Source of the DNA: Candidula unifasciata
Lineage: Eukaryota > Mollusca > Gastropoda > Stylommatophora > Geomitridae
Assembly (NCBI GenBank): GCA_905116865.2
Contig: CAJHNH020000234.1
Span: 123,334 to 187,333, forward strand
DNA length: 64,000 nt
Direction of reading: 5' to 3'
A program made the translations under genes and the position numbers. Below are positions 45,484-56,945 of this stretch, piece by piece. The notes under the pieces were generated by a model. The model saw nothing but the letters and a program-made list of their open reading frames with translations, made no database searches and was not told where the DNA came from. Positions within the stretch are counted from its first letter, which is position 1. The number at the start of each line of letters is the position of its first letter.

Positions 45484-47411
45484 TTGTGGTCAAAAGAAAT
45501 TAAAAGAAATACTAAACTTAAAATTTTTAATTCAAATGTCAAATCAGTAATTTTGTATGGGGCGGAAACATGGAGAACAACTAATGCAATTACTAATACA
45601 TTAAAGACTTTCATTAACTGGTGCCTGCGCAGAATAGAGGAAATTAAATGGTATGATAGAAAAACTGACAAGAGAAGATTTATGGAAAATCTTGCAGAAA
45701 CAGCAGAAAATGCTGCTAAAGAACATGATCTACAAACCCTACACAAAATAACCCAGCAAATTTGCGGAAACAGAAACAATTATCACAGCATACCCATCAG
45801 AGATAACCAAGGCAGACTGCTCACCACAGAACAAAAACAAGACATGCAGTGGACTAAACACTTCTCCGACCTCTTGAACAGACCTGATCCTGAAAATCCC
45901 CCAGATATTCAACCAGCCTCTCAGGACATTGACATTATTACTGAACCACCAAGCAAACAAGAAATCCTTAAAGCTATCCACACTTTAAAGAACAACAAAG
46001 CACCAGGCAACTGCTAGCATTCTAGAACCATTGTTCAAGGATATTTGAGAAAAAGAAGTGTTGCCTGATGACTGGACTGAAGGAACAATAGTCAAAATCC
46101 CCAAAAAAGGAGACTTAACAGACTGCAATAATTGGAGGGGAATTACTCTACTCTCAGTACCAAGCACAATATTTTGTAAAATCATCTTAATGCGGCTTGA
46201 AAAAGGAGTAGATAAATGCCTACGAGTGGAACAAGCAGGGTTCAGAAAGGGCAGAGGAACAACTGAGCACATCTTCGCCATACGTAACATTTTAGAACAA
46301 TGCAACGAATGGCAGAGAAGTATATATATTAATTTTGTGGACTTTGAGAAAGCTTTTGACAGCGTCCATAGAGACGGTCTGTGGAAAATTTTACGACATT
46401 ATGGAATTCCAGAAAAAATAGTCAACATAATTGCTCTCTTCTATAAAGACTTTTCCTGCAGTATAAAAAATTACATCTTTCCCAGTAAAGACGGGTGTAA
46501 GACAGGGATGTGTCCTCTCTAAAGCCTCATATCTCCTCTTCAACCTTGTGATTGATTGGATACTAAAGAACACAGTAGACAGGACATTAAGAGGCATTCG
46601 ATGGACTCCATTCACCATGCTTGAGGACCTTGATTTTGCAGATGATATAGCACTCCTATCACATAAACATGAACATATACAAGATAAAAGTAACAGACTA
46701 AACTGCACAGCAGAAATGGTGGGACTGAGAAAAAATACAAGGAAAACTAAGATCATGACAAACAGTCCAAACCAACAACCAGTAACCATAAATAACCAAT
46801 CACTTGAAAATGTAGAACATTTCACATATCTTGGCAGTGTGGTGTCCCTACTGGGAGGGACAGAGGAAGACATACAGTCACGTCTGAACAAAGCTAGAGC
46901 TGCTTTTGGAAGGATGAGGCAAATCTGGAAATCCAACAATTACTGCAGAGGAACGAAACTCCGACTTTACAAGAGCATCATTTTGTCAGTTCTTCTTTAT
47001 GGAGCGGAATGCTGGAGAATGACCAAAAAGGATGCACACAAGCTGTCCACCTTCCACCACGCATGTCTACGTAGAATTATAAATATTTTCTGGCCAGATA
47101 CAATCTCAAACACCCAACTACTTCAAGCCACAAACCAAGAAACTTTAGACAGTATGATTACCAAGAGAAGATGGAAATGGCTTGGCCACGTTATGAGAAT
47201 GACTTCTGATATACCTGCCATATACCTCACATGGACACCAGAGGGAAAGAGAAAACAGGGGCGCCCACAAACAACATGGAGACGAACGATGGAAAGAGAC
47301 CTGAGTGTGGCATCTTTGACATGGAAAACTGCACTGAAGATTGCACAGGACAGGAAAGCATGGAAAGTCCTCTCTGAAGCCTCATGTGCCACTAGGCATA
47401 ACGGGAACTGA
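45484..47411 (+). mobile_element. LINE polyprotein remnant, nearly complete RT and C-terminal domain
   Basis: Best-preserved LINE of the window. Order on +: a post-RT-type piece (FNSNVKSVILYGAETWRTTN, WCLRRI) at 45484-45640; a pre-RT linker (RRFMENLAETAENAAKEHD, LLNRPDPENPP, KAPGN); an RT domain with RGITLLSVPSTIFCKI, EQAGFRKGRGTTEHIF, NFVDFEKAFDSVHRDGLW, GVRQGCVLS and DLDFADDIALLSHKHEH (FADD at 46634-46645); and a post-RT domain with YLGSVVSLLGGTEEDI, LLYGAECWRMTKKD, WKWLGHVMRMTSDIPAIYL and GRPQTTW. Defects: a deletion after KAPGN (about 46015), a TGA before EKEVLPDDWTEG, and a frameshift at an A run near 46470. The endonuclease is absent. RTE/CR1-like placement is inferred. Confidence 0.88.
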
Positions 47412-47424
47412 TGATGATGATAGA

Positions 47425-47740
47425 AAAACTAATGTAAGGCTTTGGGAGATAACTAAACAGGCCCCAGTGGACCAAGAGGTGAGGAAAAGACGCTGGCGTT
47501 GGATAGGACACACTGAAAAAGCAGGAGAACAGCATAACTAGAATGTTGGAACCCACAGGGGCATAGAAATAAAGGAAGGTCAAAAAACACGTGAACAAGA
47601 TAGCTGAAGAATAAAGCTAGAAAGATAGGGATCACATGTGGAGAGCTCCATGTAATGGCGAAGGATAGATCGACTTGGCGTGAGTTTTTTGAGGGCCTAT
47701 GCTCCTTTGGGGGATAGAAAGGCAGAAGAAGAAGAATCGG
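47425..47740 (+). mobile_element. second LINE 3' tail directly downstream
   Basis: NVRLWEITKQAPVDQEVRKR and RWRWIGHTEKAGE, then a stop, then GIEIKEGQKT and REFFEGLCSFG read in shifting frames. This is a C-terminal tail of another LINE family (RRW.WIGHT core). It abuts the stop of the previous element. Confidence 0.7.
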
Positions 47741-48364
47741 CAGGTCATTGAAACCATGCCCTTTCCCCTCCCCTTCTCCAGTTGGTTTGTAAAGGTTGAT
47801 TATTGCTGGCAAGGAATACCGTCATATCGTCATTGTATAAGCAACAATTAAACAAACAGTGGACCTACAGCCGCCTCCAAGTATACGAATATAAAAGGCA
47901 AGATTACATTTCATAGCAATATAATATATATGTTCGTCAAAGAGAATGCAGCAAACATTAAACTAATATTTAACATAGAATCAGTACTGATGTGTGCTGT
48001 GAATCTGTTGATATCACACCCAGTACGCGCACTCACAAACACACATTATATGCATCCCTGCATTTTTGATATTCGTGTTTACAACCCATTTTAGAACACT
48101 CCTATAAAGCTTCTTATTTTTATGGTTGTAGGAACGGTACGCAGTACAGACATCTTTTGAAGACATTTTGTTTTAGCGCTTCTGTAATAGACACTTTTTT
48201 TGGCATCGTGTGATAAGAACTGAAAACAAAAGCTCTAACGAACCTAATCCTTGACTGGTGTTATCGTCAAAATATTGATACAATCAGAGAGTGCAGATAT
48301 TCTTAGAGGGAAAGACAAGATGACATAAAAATTTGATTTTTTTTTTTTTGACAATAGCGGATCA
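47741..48364. other. unassigned DNA
   Basis: No gene or shared repeat seen. Confidence 0.35.
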
Positions 48365-48460
48365 GTTAATTTGAGAAACAAATGACATTCTCATTTGCTG
48401 TAATTTATTGACTGCCATTGGCTGCACGTGGCTTCCATGTGACGAATAGCTTAGCGGACA
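48365..48460 (+). repeat. dispersed repeat I, copy 2
   Basis: AAATGACATTCTCATTTGCT and GGCTGCACGTGGCTTCCATG match 39886-39985. Confidence 0.4.
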
Positions 48461-48688
48461 AATTTAGAAATGTAATTTGAAGATGATGATAATTATCTAA
48501 CAATAACAACTAAAAATAATGTCTCGAGCACACGGATTAACTCGTTCTGTCCCAAATAGGTATTCATCTTATCATTCTGCACTTCATCACTCAGTGTATG
48601 TGGGTGTGTGTGTATGTTTGTAAGTAAGTAAGTGAGTAAGTGGGTGGGTGTGTATGCACGTGCGTGTACGAGTGTGCGAGGATGCGCG

Positions 48689-48871
48689 GGATTGTTTTTT
48701 TTTTTTTTTACGTGCGCAGCTATACACACGGGTGTCCGATCTTACAATCCAGAGACGAAGGGAAATTACTAGAAGTCCACGTGTTAAAAACATCCCAGCC
48801 TTCACCGGGGCCTGAACCCGGTACTCTAGCACTCGAGGCAAACGCCATGGCTTGAAACCACGCAGCCTCCC
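48689..48871 (-). mobile_element. SINE family A, head half
   Basis: TACACACGGGTGTCCGATCT, AATTACTAGAAGTCCACGTG and GGGGCCTGAACCCGGTAC, with the tRNA-like head at the right. The tail half is absent. The T run at its left is part of the family body. Confidence 0.85.
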
Positions 48872-49087
48872 AGTTCCTGCTGAACACAGTGTAATCTCTA
48901 TAAGGGTCACAAGAGGCTGGTGTAACTCTTACAGATGCCTTTGCTATAACTGCTTCGGAGGTTAAACGAGGCATCTAAGATCTGCCTTGTTAATCTCCCA
49001 CACTGACTGTGATTTTCAAATCTAAGGATGGTATGGTTGAAATTTAGGTAGCAACCCAGAGAGGACTCTGTGATTGAATAATCGAAG

Positions 49088-49300
49088 GCTCTGTAGCACC
49101 GGCGAGGATCCTGAAATACTTTGAGTAGATTTTTAACTCAAAATTTTTACCGGGAAGCGCCTTTAAACTACTCTTTTTTGATTTCCAACTGGCAAAGGAT
49201 TATTTTACGTGCGCAACAATGCACACGGGCGTCCAACCTTACTGCCCAGAGATCAGGGGAAATTACTAGAAGTCCACGTGAAGAAATCCTAACCTCCAGC
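49088..49300 (-). mobile_element. SINE family A, middle part
   Basis: CTCTGTAGCACCGGCGAGGA, TTTGATTTCCAACTGGCAAA and AGATCAGGGGAAATTACTAG; both ends missing. Ends in a C run at 49290. Confidence 0.8.
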
Positions 49301-49496
49301 CCCCCCCCGCCCCCCCTTTTTTTCTGTGTATTGCTAGAAATATTAATTCTATAATGTTTATTTCGTTCCCTATCGTAAAACCATCTTCATAAACAATTTC
49401 TGTATTTTCCTTATTGTTATGGCTCATAAGTTTTAGTAAGTAAATAAAAGCCCTTTGGAATTATCAATACTAATCTCGTCATCCTTTTGTGGGAAG

Positions 49497-49657
49497 CAAT
49501 TTTTCTTTATTTGAAGCCCTACTCTGGCTCTTGCCAGCAGCCGCAATATAGCCAGACCATAAATATGGTCTAATGGCTGAACGCGGTTTCTGGGACCTCT
49601 CCACTTGTGATCCTCATCCACAATAATCGCTTATGTGATGTCCTGATGGGGTAAAAG
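49497..49657 (+). mobile_element. SINE-like family D, copy 3
   Basis: TTTGAAGCCCTACTCTGGCT, GCCGCAATATAGCCAGACCA, GCGGTTTCTGGGACCTCTCC and GTGATGTCCTGATGGGGTA. Confidence 0.75.
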
Positions 49658-50561
49658 AAGATAGATAGAGAGAAAAGCCCTAATTACGCCATTGACACTA
49701 ATCATGTATTTGTAAACATTAACCGGCCATAAAAACTGCCATCTGCGATGTAAACGTTGGGGATATCTTTGAACCTGGGGATTTAGGGTCTCATTGTTAG
49801 TGCTGTCGCAGTGTCGCATGACAGCATCCACACATCTGCCGCAGTAGGAAGGTCCACAGGCTGAACACCCCTAAGCTCGTCATCGTAACTATGTATTAGT
49901 ATAGGCCAAGCATAGATAGTTCGTTCGTTGTGGGGGAGTCCTGATAGGAAAAATCTCTATAAAACCCTTTGATAATGACTCTTTTAGGCTTTGAGTGTCG
50001 AATTACATGTTAGGACACATTTTCTACGCCTATTCTAAATAAATTGTCTGACCACTGCACTGCATTAGTGAGCGGGATTCGTACGCTAACTGCTGTAGTT
50101 AGGGGACGTGTTTGTGTGCGTCACTTCTCTACAGTCCGGTCTTGGAGGCAGGCGTTTTTCCTTGTGTCTCGCCAATTGACCGTTATACAGACAAGATTCC
50201 TTATTCTCTTTTTTATTTATCATGGGTGAGTTTTCATAGGGACTTTTAATTGAATATTTGCGTTCATAGTGTCTGTGATGTAGGTAAGTAAGGTCAGCAG
50301 CTGGATAATGCGAATCTGTTTGCCTACGATTCTTGCGAAGGAAGACGGCGAAAGGAGCTCCGGATCGGAATGCACTTTCGGCTGACATTTCTCACAGAAT
50401 GCTTCGAAATGGCCTTTTAAACCTCTTCAAATCAATCAATTTACATATCTGGAGTGGGTTTGTAGTATTGATAACTTTGTATTATTAGTTCTTTGCTGTT
50501 ATTCGGTATCAGAACTTCGTAAGTCGCTGAATTGTTGTGAATGTAAAGAAGCTTCTGGGCA
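49658..50561. other. unassigned DNA up to the gap
   Basis: No gene or shared repeat seen. Two short overlapping frames (50044-50229 and 50086-50388) look like chance. Confidence 0.35.
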
Positions 50562-51500
50562 NNNNNNNNNNNNNNNNNNNNNNNNNNNNNNNNNNNNNNN
50601 NNNNNNNNNNNNNNNNNNNNNNNNNNNNNNNNNNNNNNNNNNNNNNNNNNNNNNNNNNNNNNNNNNNNNNNNNNNNNNNNNNNNNNNNNNNNNNNNNNNN
50701 NNNNNNNNNNNNNNNNNNNNNNNNNNNNNNNNNNNNNNNNNNNNNNNNNNNNNNNNNNNNNNNNNNNNNNNNNNNNNNNNNNNNNNNNNNNNNNNNNNNN
50801 NNNNNNNNNNNNNNNNNNNNNNNNNNNNNNNNNNNNNNNNNNNNNNNNNNNNNNNNNNNNNNNNNNNNNNNNNNNNNNNNNNNNNNNNNNNNNNNNNNNN
50901 NNNNNNNNNNNNNNNNNNNNNNNNNNNNNNNNNNNNNNNNNNNNNNNNNNNNNNNNNNNNNNNNNNNNNNNNNNNNNNNNNNNNNNNNNNNNNNNNNNNN
51001 NNNNNNNNNNNNNNNNNNNNNNNNNNNNNNNNNNNNNNNNNNNNNNNNNNNNNNNNNNNNNNNNNNNNNNNNNNNNNNNNNNNNNNNNNNNNNNNNNNNN
51101 NNNNNNNNNNNNNNNNNNNNNNNNNNNNNNNNNNNNNNNNNNNNNNNNNNNNNNNNNNNNNNNNNNNNNNNNNNNNNNNNNNNNNNNNNNNNNNNNNNNN
51201 NNNNNNNNNNNNNNNNNNNNNNNNNNNNNNNNNNNNNNNNNNNNNNNNNNNNNNNNNNNNNNNNNNNNNNNNNNNNNNNNNNNNNNNNNNNNNNNNNNNN
51301 NNNNNNNNNNNNNNNNNNNNNNNNNNNNNNNNNNNNNNNNNNNNNNNNNNNNNNNNNNNNNNNNNNNNNNNNNNNNNNNNNNNNNNNNNNNNNNNNNNNN
51401 NNNNNNNNNNNNNNNNNNNNNNNNNNNNNNNNNNNNNNNNNNNNNNNNNNNNNNNNNNNNNNNNNNNNNNNNNNNNNNNNNNNNNNNNNNNNNNNNNNNN
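50562..51500. other. assembly gap (939 N)
   Basis: Unknown bases. Any frame crossing it is meaningless. Confidence 1.
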
Positions 51501-52960
51501 AAAAAAGTAAGACAGCTTCAAAAAATTTTCCACAGTAGTTGGAATTTTTGGGGAAAGAATGGGGTATATAAAAACACTATGTTAGTTTCAAAAAATTTTG
51601 GGGGAAAAACGGAAGATTTTAAACAAGGGGGAAAATAAAAAAATATTCCCCTTGGTGGGGCGAAAAAGAAAAAAAGCTTAAAAAGAAAAAAACTTATATA
51701 AACAGGGGAAAAAAATCAAAGAAAGAAAAAGATTATAAAAAAACTATGCTGAAAGGGGGAAAAACCCAAACGGGAGTGTAAAGAAAGAAAAAACAAGCAT
51801 GCGGGGAATTTTTTCGGAAACACTACCCAAAAAAAGAAAAACGCCAGCAAAAAAATTTTTTCAAAGTAGAAAAAAAATTGCGGAAAAAGATGAGGGCAAA
51901 CAACCCCCTGAAAAATTAAAGTAAGACGGGAAAGGCCTTGATTAAGATCCCCCGAGATAGCAAAAAAAGTTTGGAGCGAATATTTTAAAATGAGCTCTTT
52001 AAATCCTCTAGGAGATCATCGGAAAAAGAAAAACTGAAGACACAGAGCAACAGTGTTAAAAAACCCACACGTACAAGGGATGAAAATGAAAAGGGTCTTT
52101 AAAACAGTCTCCCAAATATAAAGCACCAGGAGCTAAATTGTTACCAACAAAAAAATTAAAGGGAAGCAGGGGGAAAGGGAAAGCATCAATGGCCCTTCTC
52201 GGGAATATTAAATGCCGCGGGGTACCAAAAAAGGGCCCCCTTTTTGATTTGGCAACATGCAAAAAGTTTTTTACCTTGGGAAAAAACAAAGGAAGCAAAC
52301 GGAATGCGGTCAATATTGGGGCATCTCTCTTTAACCCATTTTTGGGGCAAAAAATAAGCCAAGTTTAATAAGAAACAAGACTGAGCCCAAGTATAGAACC
52401 ACGGGCCGGGCAGAGAACAGATGGTTTAGGAAAAAAATTAGAAGCTGCACAAGATAAATCTTCAACTTAAACGTTAATAGAGAAAAACCCTTGAATCCCA
52501 ATAAAAACTTATTTGTGGCATTCTTAAAACCAGGAAAAAAGGCTTTTGGGACAGAGTCAACAACAATTATTATGGAAAAAATGGCAAATATGGAGAAAGC
52601 GAACACCTCATCGAAGTGTGAAAAATTTTATACAGGGATTGTAAAAGTTTAGTTAGAATAAAGGGGGGAAACCCTCTTTCCTTTCACAGTGACATCTGGA
52701 AAAAGGACGGGGGTGTGTCTTATCCCCCACTGTTTTGTTTATCACCTACATCGACAGTATATGCAAAAATGCCCCAAACCCATAATAAAGATCTTAGTAA
52801 ATCAAGAAATTTTCTATTTGCAGATGACCAGGCCCCCTTTATGCAGCCAAAAATTGCAATAACATTTAAAAATCCAGGGAAGAAGAATTTTTAAAACAAA
52901 TTTAAATTTTTGAATCAACAAATGAAAAAACAGAAATTTAAAGCCAACCCGGAAAAAAAA
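51501..52960 (+). mobile_element. LINE RT remnant in low-quality sequence
   Basis: Runs of A and G are abnormally frequent (AAAAAA, GGGG, CCCCC every few bases). RT-like pieces are scattered over three frames: ASMALLGILNAAGYQKRAPF, EANGMRSILGHLSL, GREQMV, TVTSGKRTGVC, HCFVYHLHRQYMQKC and FLFADDQAP (52813-52838). The DNA ATCGACAGTATATGCAA and GCAGATGACCAGGCC is shared with the LINE at 28400-28480 (- strand), so it is the same family. Frame hopping at almost every homopolymer suggests sequencing or gap-filling error on top of decay. Confidence 0.65.
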
Positions 52961-53230
52961 AGTCCAGAGACAAGGGATGAAATTCATTTTCTCAAGAGCA
53001 CAAAACCTGGACATTAGTCCAGAGACAAATGATGAAATTCATCTTCTCAAGAGAACAAAACCTGGACATTAGTTCAGAGACAAGGGATGAAATTCATCTT
53101 CTCAAGAGCACAAAACCTGGACATTAGTCCAGAGACAAGGGATGAAATTTATCTTCTTAAGAGCACAAAACCTGGACATTAGTCTAGAGACAAGGGGTGA
53201 AATTAATCTTCTCAAGAGCAAAAACCTGCA
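52961..53230. repeat. 55-bp tandem repeat, about 5 copies
   Basis: Units start at 52961, 53016, 53071, 53126 and 53181, exactly 55 bp apart. Each contains CCAGAGACAAGGGATGAAAT and CTTCTCAAGAGCACAAAACC. A further partial unit lies beyond the SINE at 53475-53520, so the array was split by it. Confidence 0.95.
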
Positions 53231-53231
53231 T

Positions 53232-53486
53232 GTTATTATAGAGGTTTGTTGCGTATCCTTTACAGTACGTTGCAGAACCAACCCCAATATCCCCTGGCTG
53301 TTGTGTGGGTTTTCTAGGCATATTTACGTCCAATAGTTTGCCCTTGCTCCCTGTACGGTCGGCTTTCTTCATACCACTGTCGAAACCAACGCAATGCGCA
53401 TGGCCCGCAACTGGAATCGAACCCAGCATCCCGGCATTACGAAGCGTTCGCATCGACTTGGCCACAAAGCCGACGTTATTACAGAG
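53232..53486 (-). mobile_element. SINE family B, full copy with target-site duplication
   Basis: The SINE occupies 53244-53474: tail TTGCGTATCCTTTACAG at the left, head CTTGGCCACAAAGCCGAC at the right. Flanks GTTATTATAGAG (53232-53243) and GTTATTACAGAG (53475-53486) differ by one base, a 12-bp duplication as made by LINE-driven insertion. Inserted within the 55-bp array. Confidence 0.9.
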
Positions 53487-53524
53487 ACCAGGGATGAATT
53501 TCACCTTCTCTAGAGTAGAAACCG

Positions 53525-54290
53525 GAGGAGCGGTCATCAGGCTGCAAGATGGGACTTTAGCAAAAATGTCACTCGCCTCCGGAAGACTGTACAGGCTTCA
53601 GAGCAGGGCGGCAGGCAAATTATTGATTCAGCTAGGGTGCTTGAGGAAAGAGAAATTAAAAACAGCAAAATTGTTTTCTTTGTGGCTGCATGTCGGTCTA
53701 GCGGGCGACTTAGAGGGATCCACAAGACGACGTGGAGAGAAAACTGACCCATCAGCTGAACGGATTATCAGAAAGTAATCAAATCATTCTCCAGATAATT
53801 CCGACTCACTGCCAGGAGATGAATCAGCAGACAGACTTGCATAGGATGGAATAGCGGAAAAGCGGCACACCCATTCGTTGTCATTGCCAGAAATCCGAGC
53901 GTTTGTGAAGGGACAATGCAAAACAATTGTGGAGAGAGCATCCAAGAGGCCCTATCAGCGAACCCTACAGAAAGCAACTTACACCAATTTTCCGTCTACG
54001 AACAGGTCACTGCAGACTCAACTACCACATGCATAAAAAAGGATTGTAGAGTCTCCACAGTGTGCCTGTCAAACAAGACCGCAGACACCTGAGCGCATTC
54101 TGCAGGCCTGCCCACTCTGCCTGCAACCTCGAAAAGACACTGGCCTCAGAAGTAAAAGGTGCATAGCAAGCTATGGGGAACCATGAAGGACCTGCTGCTG
54201 ACATGCGGGTTCACCGGGGAGACCCACCTGATGGTCTCTTCTGAGCATATGAAACCGAAGACAAAGAAGAAAAAGAAGAATCAACCAGTC
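53525..54290 (+). mobile_element. LINE RNase H and C-terminal fragment
   Basis: A + frame carries SDSLPGDESADRLA, the RNase H end motif (usual HCG.PGNE.AD.LA), then EIRAFVKGQCKTIVERASKR. Later frames give LQTQLPHA and a Cys-rich segment (DNA CACAGTGTGCCTGTCAAACA, CCTGAGCGCATTCTGCAGGC) that resembles the C-terminal part of these polyproteins: H..KI..SP.C.C then PEHILQ.CPL. The same region recurs at 55895. Stops and frameshifts throughout. RNase-H-bearing LINE clades (I-like) fit; the exact clade is not determined. Confidence 0.75.
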
Positions 54291-54790
54291 AGTTAAACGA
54301 CGTCTCTACAATGAAGATTGCTTGCAATGGATTGCCAGCACGTTGTCTTTCGCTTTGGATGTACACTCCCTTATATTATTCTTAGGCCATCTCTTTGTTT
54401 TAGCTCCCCAATTGCATCACTGTCTGCCTTCTGCTTGTTTACTTTTAACCTCTCCCTCTAGAATAGTATTTTTCAGAGATAAGTCGTTATTTATTATTCT
54501 GGCTCTCTAATGTTTAAATAATAGTCGTCTTGAAAACCAAATTTTCATAGTTTACAGCCGTTTCTCTAGACTTCCGTGGTGTTGCATCTCCGTTAATAGA
54601 ATGATGTGATTTTTATTGTAAGTAAAACAGGACAGTGAAAGAACATTTTTACATCAGATCAATTTACCGTTATCAATCACACTGTAGGCGCCAGACAGGT
54701 ATTTGTTTAAAGATCAGCTGGCACACACGGATGATAGGGGCAGTAACTCTGAACTGATACGACATGGGTAATCATATAAAAAAAAAAAAT
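54291..54790. other. unassigned DNA
   Basis: No gene or shared repeat seen. Confidence 0.35.
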
Positions 54791-55031
54791 AAAGGACCCT
54801 TTTCTAAACCTTAAGGCGTAAAGGGAATATAGGGCTAGACCTATATTTTTATAGGCCAATCGGCACAAGATGGGTGATGTGGTCAGCAACACACCTGTCG
54901 CCTTTACTTCCCGAGACTGCACCCGATACCCACTCAAGGTTGGGTCGACCTGGGAGCCAAGGTCATTTTTTAAAAAGTCCGGCTCCGCAAGGTATCGAAC
55001 CCACGACATTCCGAGCCACGGCGACTCCCGG
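54791..55031 (-). mobile_element. SINE family C, full copy
   Basis: AAAGGACCCTTTTCTAAACC tail, GGTGATGTGGTCAGCAACAC, AGGTTGGGTCGACCTGGGAG, then the head region GGTATCGAACCCACGACATT (reverse complement carries a B-box-like GGGTTCGATACC). The most complete C copy. Confidence 0.88.
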
Positions 55032-55094
55032 GTAATCATATGGAGTGTCGATATGTGTGTGTTTCAGTACACACGCACAACATGCACATGCACA

Positions 55095-55124
55095 CTCGTA
55101 CACACACACACACACACACACACA
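55095..55124. repeat. (CA)n microsatellite
   Basis: About 14 units. Confidence 0.95.
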
Positions 55125-55544
55125 GTTATGTCTATAAAAAAACGCCAATGGCTTTTGTAATAATGTCTTCATTTCTTTAATTTAGATCTCATTATGTGTT
55201 AATTGTTTCGGCAATAATGGAGTGATGAACACAATTGGTCAAATATGAAGCTGCAGCAAACGTATGTTTGAAAAAAGGTTGTCAATATGTCGTTGTGGAG
55301 AAGGGGGATGTCATTGGGGACAAATCTGTTTATAAAAATAATAGTCACTCAAACACATACTTTAGAAAAATGTGCATGTTTTGTGGTCCGATTCGTGGGT
55401 TCTGTTGTAGATTCAATGACACGGACCAAACAGCCAGGTCATTGCATGCGGGGTTCTCAAAATAAGTATGCTTAATACTTGAGCAGAGTGTGAGAACCGG
55501 CAATGCTGGGTAGTGCATCCAAGGGCAACTTTCTTATGTGGTCT
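55125..55544. other. unassigned DNA
   Basis: Two overlapping short + frames (55235-55465, 55287-55475) have no recognisable content. Confidence 0.35.
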
Positions 55545-55806
55545 GCAGACAACAGTAATAGGTTAGTTGCGCATCCTTTACAGGACGTTGCAAAACCAAC
55601 CCCAACAGCCCCTGGCTGTTGTGTGGTTTTTCTAGGCATATTTACGTCCAGTAGTTTGCCATTGCTGCTGGACGGTCGGCTTTCTTGATACTACTGTCGA
55701 AACCAACGCAAGGCGCATGGCCCGCAGCTGGAATCGAACCACGCATCCCAGCATACGAAGCATTCGCATCGACTTAGCCACAGAGCCGACGCAGACAACA
55801 CTATAA
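55545..55806 (-). mobile_element. SINE family B, full copy with target-site duplication
   Basis: The SINE spans about 55561-55790, tail GGTTAGTTGCGCATCCTTTA at the left and head GACTTAGCCACAGAGCCGAC at the right. GCAGACAACAGTAATA (55545-55560) and GCAGACAACACTATAA (55791-55806) flank it; the first ten bases are identical and the rest partly so. Confidence 0.9.
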
Positions 55807-55894
55807 CAACATATTATACATCGTGTTCCAGAGCGTGCTAGTTATTCTAATACCATTGTTATTTTCATGTAATTAATGTTTTAAACACATTATT

Positions 55895-56165
55895 TGAAGT
55901 GTCGGTCTCAACAGGATACTGCAGGCTCAACTACCACATGCATAAAATAAAGATTGAACAGTCCCCACATTGTGCCTGTCAAACAGGACCACAAACACCT
56001 GAGCACATTCTGCAGACCTGTCCACTCTACCTACAACTTCGAAAAGATACCTGACCCCAAGAGCAAAGTGTGCAGAACCATGATGGACCTGCTGCAGACA
56101 TGTGCAATCAAAGAGGCAACCCACCCGATAGTCTGATCTGAGCATAAGAAACCGAACTCAAGAAA
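55895..56165 (+). mobile_element. LINE C-terminal fragment
   Basis: DNA CAACTACCACATGCATAAAA, GTGCCTGTCAAACAGGACCA and CCTGAGCACATTCTGCAGAC match 54016-54110 closely, and GATGGACCTGCTGCAGACAT matches 54185. Encodes the Cys/His-rich tail of the RNase H LINE. Truncated at its left. Confidence 0.8.
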
Positions 56166-56688
56166 TAAAAAATGTTGGTCAAACCATCTTGTGGTAGATT
56201 TTTTGATATAAGTGGCAATAACGTTGTATGTAAGTATTAATCATCAATATCATTTTATTGTGCCATTATATGCAGTCTAGTCTTCAATTCCTTAAGTAAT
56301 GTTACGGATTACAACATAATTGAAAACCTATTTGATGTGGTTAATAATCACAACAATTGTTTACGAATACACCCGTAAACGCCCCAGTCACCCCTTGTAA
56401 TCAGTACACGGAGGATCTTATTATAGTACACGAATTCGAATCTCGGTTGAGGATTGTAATTTTTACATGCCAAAATCGCACCCAGCACAGAAGTAAACAG
56501 GTTTAAAATATTGCCTACATAGAGACTTATTTGACAAGATTTTTTTTTTTCATTTTTAACTTCCGATGAATTCCTAATCCTTCACTTTTTTCTTCAAATT
56601 TATTTTACTAATGTAAAAAAACAAAAAAAAAACAATAATTATTAAGACCAAAATCATAACAGCTATACGATGTCTCAAGAGAGCTGTC

Positions 56689-56693
<5 letters not shown>
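56166..56693. other. unassigned AT-rich DNA
   Basis: No gene or shared repeat seen. Confidence 0.35.

Positions 56694-56771
<78 letters not shown>
56694..56771. repeat. (GA)n microsatellite
   Basis: 78 bp of uninterrupted GA. Confidence 0.99.
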
Positions 56772-56773
<2 letters not shown>

Positions 56774-56799
56774 AAAAATGAAGGTATCAGAAATAAAGA

Positions 56800-56945
56800 T
56801 TTAGTCTGAAACCGGTCATAAATTTATTAGAGATATATGGGATGGTTTGGTCATATTACTAGAATGCCCTGGTGCACTACCACAGAAAGTCCCCTTTAAA
56901 AGTATAATGACAAAGAGAAAGATGAAGAACACTAAAAAAATAAAA
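56800..56945 (+). mobile_element. small LINE C-terminal fragment
   Basis: GWFGHITRMPWCTTTESPL corresponds to the W.GH..RMP core of the LINE post-RT domain, followed by a K/R-rich stretch. Truncated both sides. Confidence 0.55.

Noticed and set aside
50499..51538. Frames of 344 and 333 residues
   Set aside because: They consist almost entirely of unknown residues from the N gap.
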